A stretch of 28,832 bases of DNA from an uncultured Lysobacteraceae bacterium (GTDB lineage: Bacteria > Pseudomonadota > Gammaproteobacteria > Xanthomonadales > Xanthomonadaceae). A model generated the notes under the pieces. The model was not told the origin of the DNA, made no database searches, and worked only from the letters and a program-made list of their open reading frames with translations. The DNA lies in the NCBI GenBank assembly GCA_946482565.1, contig CAMLSB010000008.1, forward strand, positions 1 to 28,832, written 5' to 3'. The translations under genes were made by a program, and so were the position numbers. Numbering within the stretch: position 1 is the first letter of the stretch; the number at the start of each line of letters is the position of its first letter. Positions 28,188 to 28,832 of this stretch are shown here, one piece after another.

Positions 28188-28832
28188 TCAGAACAGCGCG
28201 AAGATGCCGAGCGCCGGGATCGACCGCAGGAACTCGCGGTAGATCGAGCGGCTGCCCGACTTCTCGACCACGACCACGTCGTCGCCGTAGATCTGCGGAT
28301 CCGGCGCATTGCCGGCGCGCACCTGCGCGATGTCGTAGGCCGCGCCCATGCGCTTGCCGTCGATGGTGCGGAATACGATCACGCCATGCAGGTCGGCCAG
28401 GTCGTCCAGCCCCTGCGCGAGCGCGATCGCCTGCAGCAGCGTGGTCTTGCCCGTCAGCGGATAGATGCCCGGCTTCTTGAGCGCGCCTTCCAGCGTGACC
28501 TGCTGGCTGGTGAACTCCTTCACGAACACGCTGACCTGCGGGTCCTGCACGTAACCGTGCTTGAGCTTGTCGCCGATGTCCTTCTCGAGTTCGGGGATCG
28601 TCTTGCCGCCGGCCATGACGCTGCCGATCAGCGGCAGCGACACCTGTCCGTTGGAATTGACGCGCACGTCGCGGGACAGGTCGTCGATGCCGTAGACGCT
28701 GACCTGCAGCAGGTCCTGCGCGCCGATGCGGTAGTCGCTGCCGCCCTCGTAGGCGCCGGAGGCCGTGGTCGTGTCCGGCGGCGGCAGCGCCTCGTTGTCG
28801 GTGAAATTGGGGTTGTGCGACGGCGTGCTGGC
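28188..28832 (-). CDS. Polysaccharide export protein, Wza/GumB-like (N-terminus beyond the window)
   Basis: The 214 visible residues are the C-terminal part of an outer-membrane export protein. A Poly_export domain (D-Y-R-I-G-A-Q-D-L-L-Q-V-S-V-Y, later G-Q-V-S-L-P-L-I-G) is followed by an SLBB domain (V-T-L-E-G-A-L-K-K-P-G-I-Y-P-L, then L-L-Q-A-I-A-L-A-Q-G-L). The protein ends with a hydrophobic S-I-P-A-L-G-I-F-A-L-F. The lipoprotein signal must lie outside the window. It is 57 bases upstream of the Wzc-like gene, the normal order for the partners of the trans-envelope channel. The frame is open to the right edge, and an internal Met at 28667 is not the true start. Confidence 0.93.
   Translation of the reverse strand, partial: ASTPSHNPNFTDNEALPPPDTTTASGAYEGGSDYRIGAQDLLQVSVYGIDDLSRDVRVNSNGQVSLPLIGSVMAGGKTIPELEKDIGDKLKHGYVQDPQVSVFVKEFTSQQVTLEGALKKPGIYPLTGKTTLLQAIALAQGLDDLADLHGVIVFRTIDGKRMGAAYDIAQVRAGNAPDPQIYGDDVVVVEKSGSRSIYREFLRSIPALGIFALF

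Overview
The window looks like chromosomal DNA from a high-GC gammaproteobacterium of the Xanthomonadaceae/Lysobacteraceae type (Lysobacter, Luteimonas or a close relative). The support is the serC-pheA-(aroA) gene order, GTAG-headed palindromic repeats like those of Stenotrophomonas and Xanthomonas, and GumB/GumC-like export proteins. This is an inference from gene content; no search was run.

Layout. Positions 1-2400 hold the end of an amino-acid operon transcribed leftward: serC, pheA and the first codons of a gene that is probably aroA. Positions 2400-4870 hold a membrane-anchored double-FHA protein (minus strand), then on the plus strand a small polyhydroxyalkanoate-system-type protein, a membrane protein with a decayed Mrr-like nuclease fold, and tRNA-Val(CAC). 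A bidirectional hairpin terminator follows.

From 4924 to the right edge all genes lie on the minus strand and form a Wzx/Wzy-type surface polysaccharide locus. In transcription order from the right: a Wza/GumB-like export protein (cut by the window edge), a Wzc-like tyrosine autokinase, a J-domain membrane protein, a TPR membrane protein, a small secreted protein ended by a strong terminator, an O-antigen ligase/polymerase-like protein, a TviB/WbpO-type UDP-GlcNAc 6-dehydrogenase, a CapI-type 4-epimerase, a WbpB-type 3-dehydrogenase, an N-formyltransferase fused to ankyrin repeats, a WbpE-type aminotransferase, a Wzx flippase, a hexapeptide acyltransferase, a WbpI-type 2-epimerase, three GT4 glycosyltransferases and a Wzy-like polymerase, an FAD-linked 2-hydroxyacid dehydrogenase, and a WecA-type initiating transferase. 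Base composition falls visibly between about 6.2 and 18.7 kb, as is usual for a transferred O-antigen core.

How it fits together. The sugar enzymes match the Pseudomonas Wbp route to UDP-2,3-diacetamido-2,3-dideoxy-mannuronic acid (steps A, B, E, I), but no WbpD-like 3-N-acetyltransferase is visible. An ankyrin-fused N-formyltransferase lies exactly between the wbpB-like and wbpE-like genes. I therefore propose a variant pathway giving a 3-formamido (2-acetamido-3-formamido) uronic acid. The locus also carries an FAD-linked dehydrogenase of the D-2-hydroxyglutarate dehydrogenase family. WbpB enzymes regenerate NAD+ by reducing 2-oxoglutarate to 2-hydroxyglutarate, so this enzyme may close that loop. 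Both ideas are inferences with clear tests.
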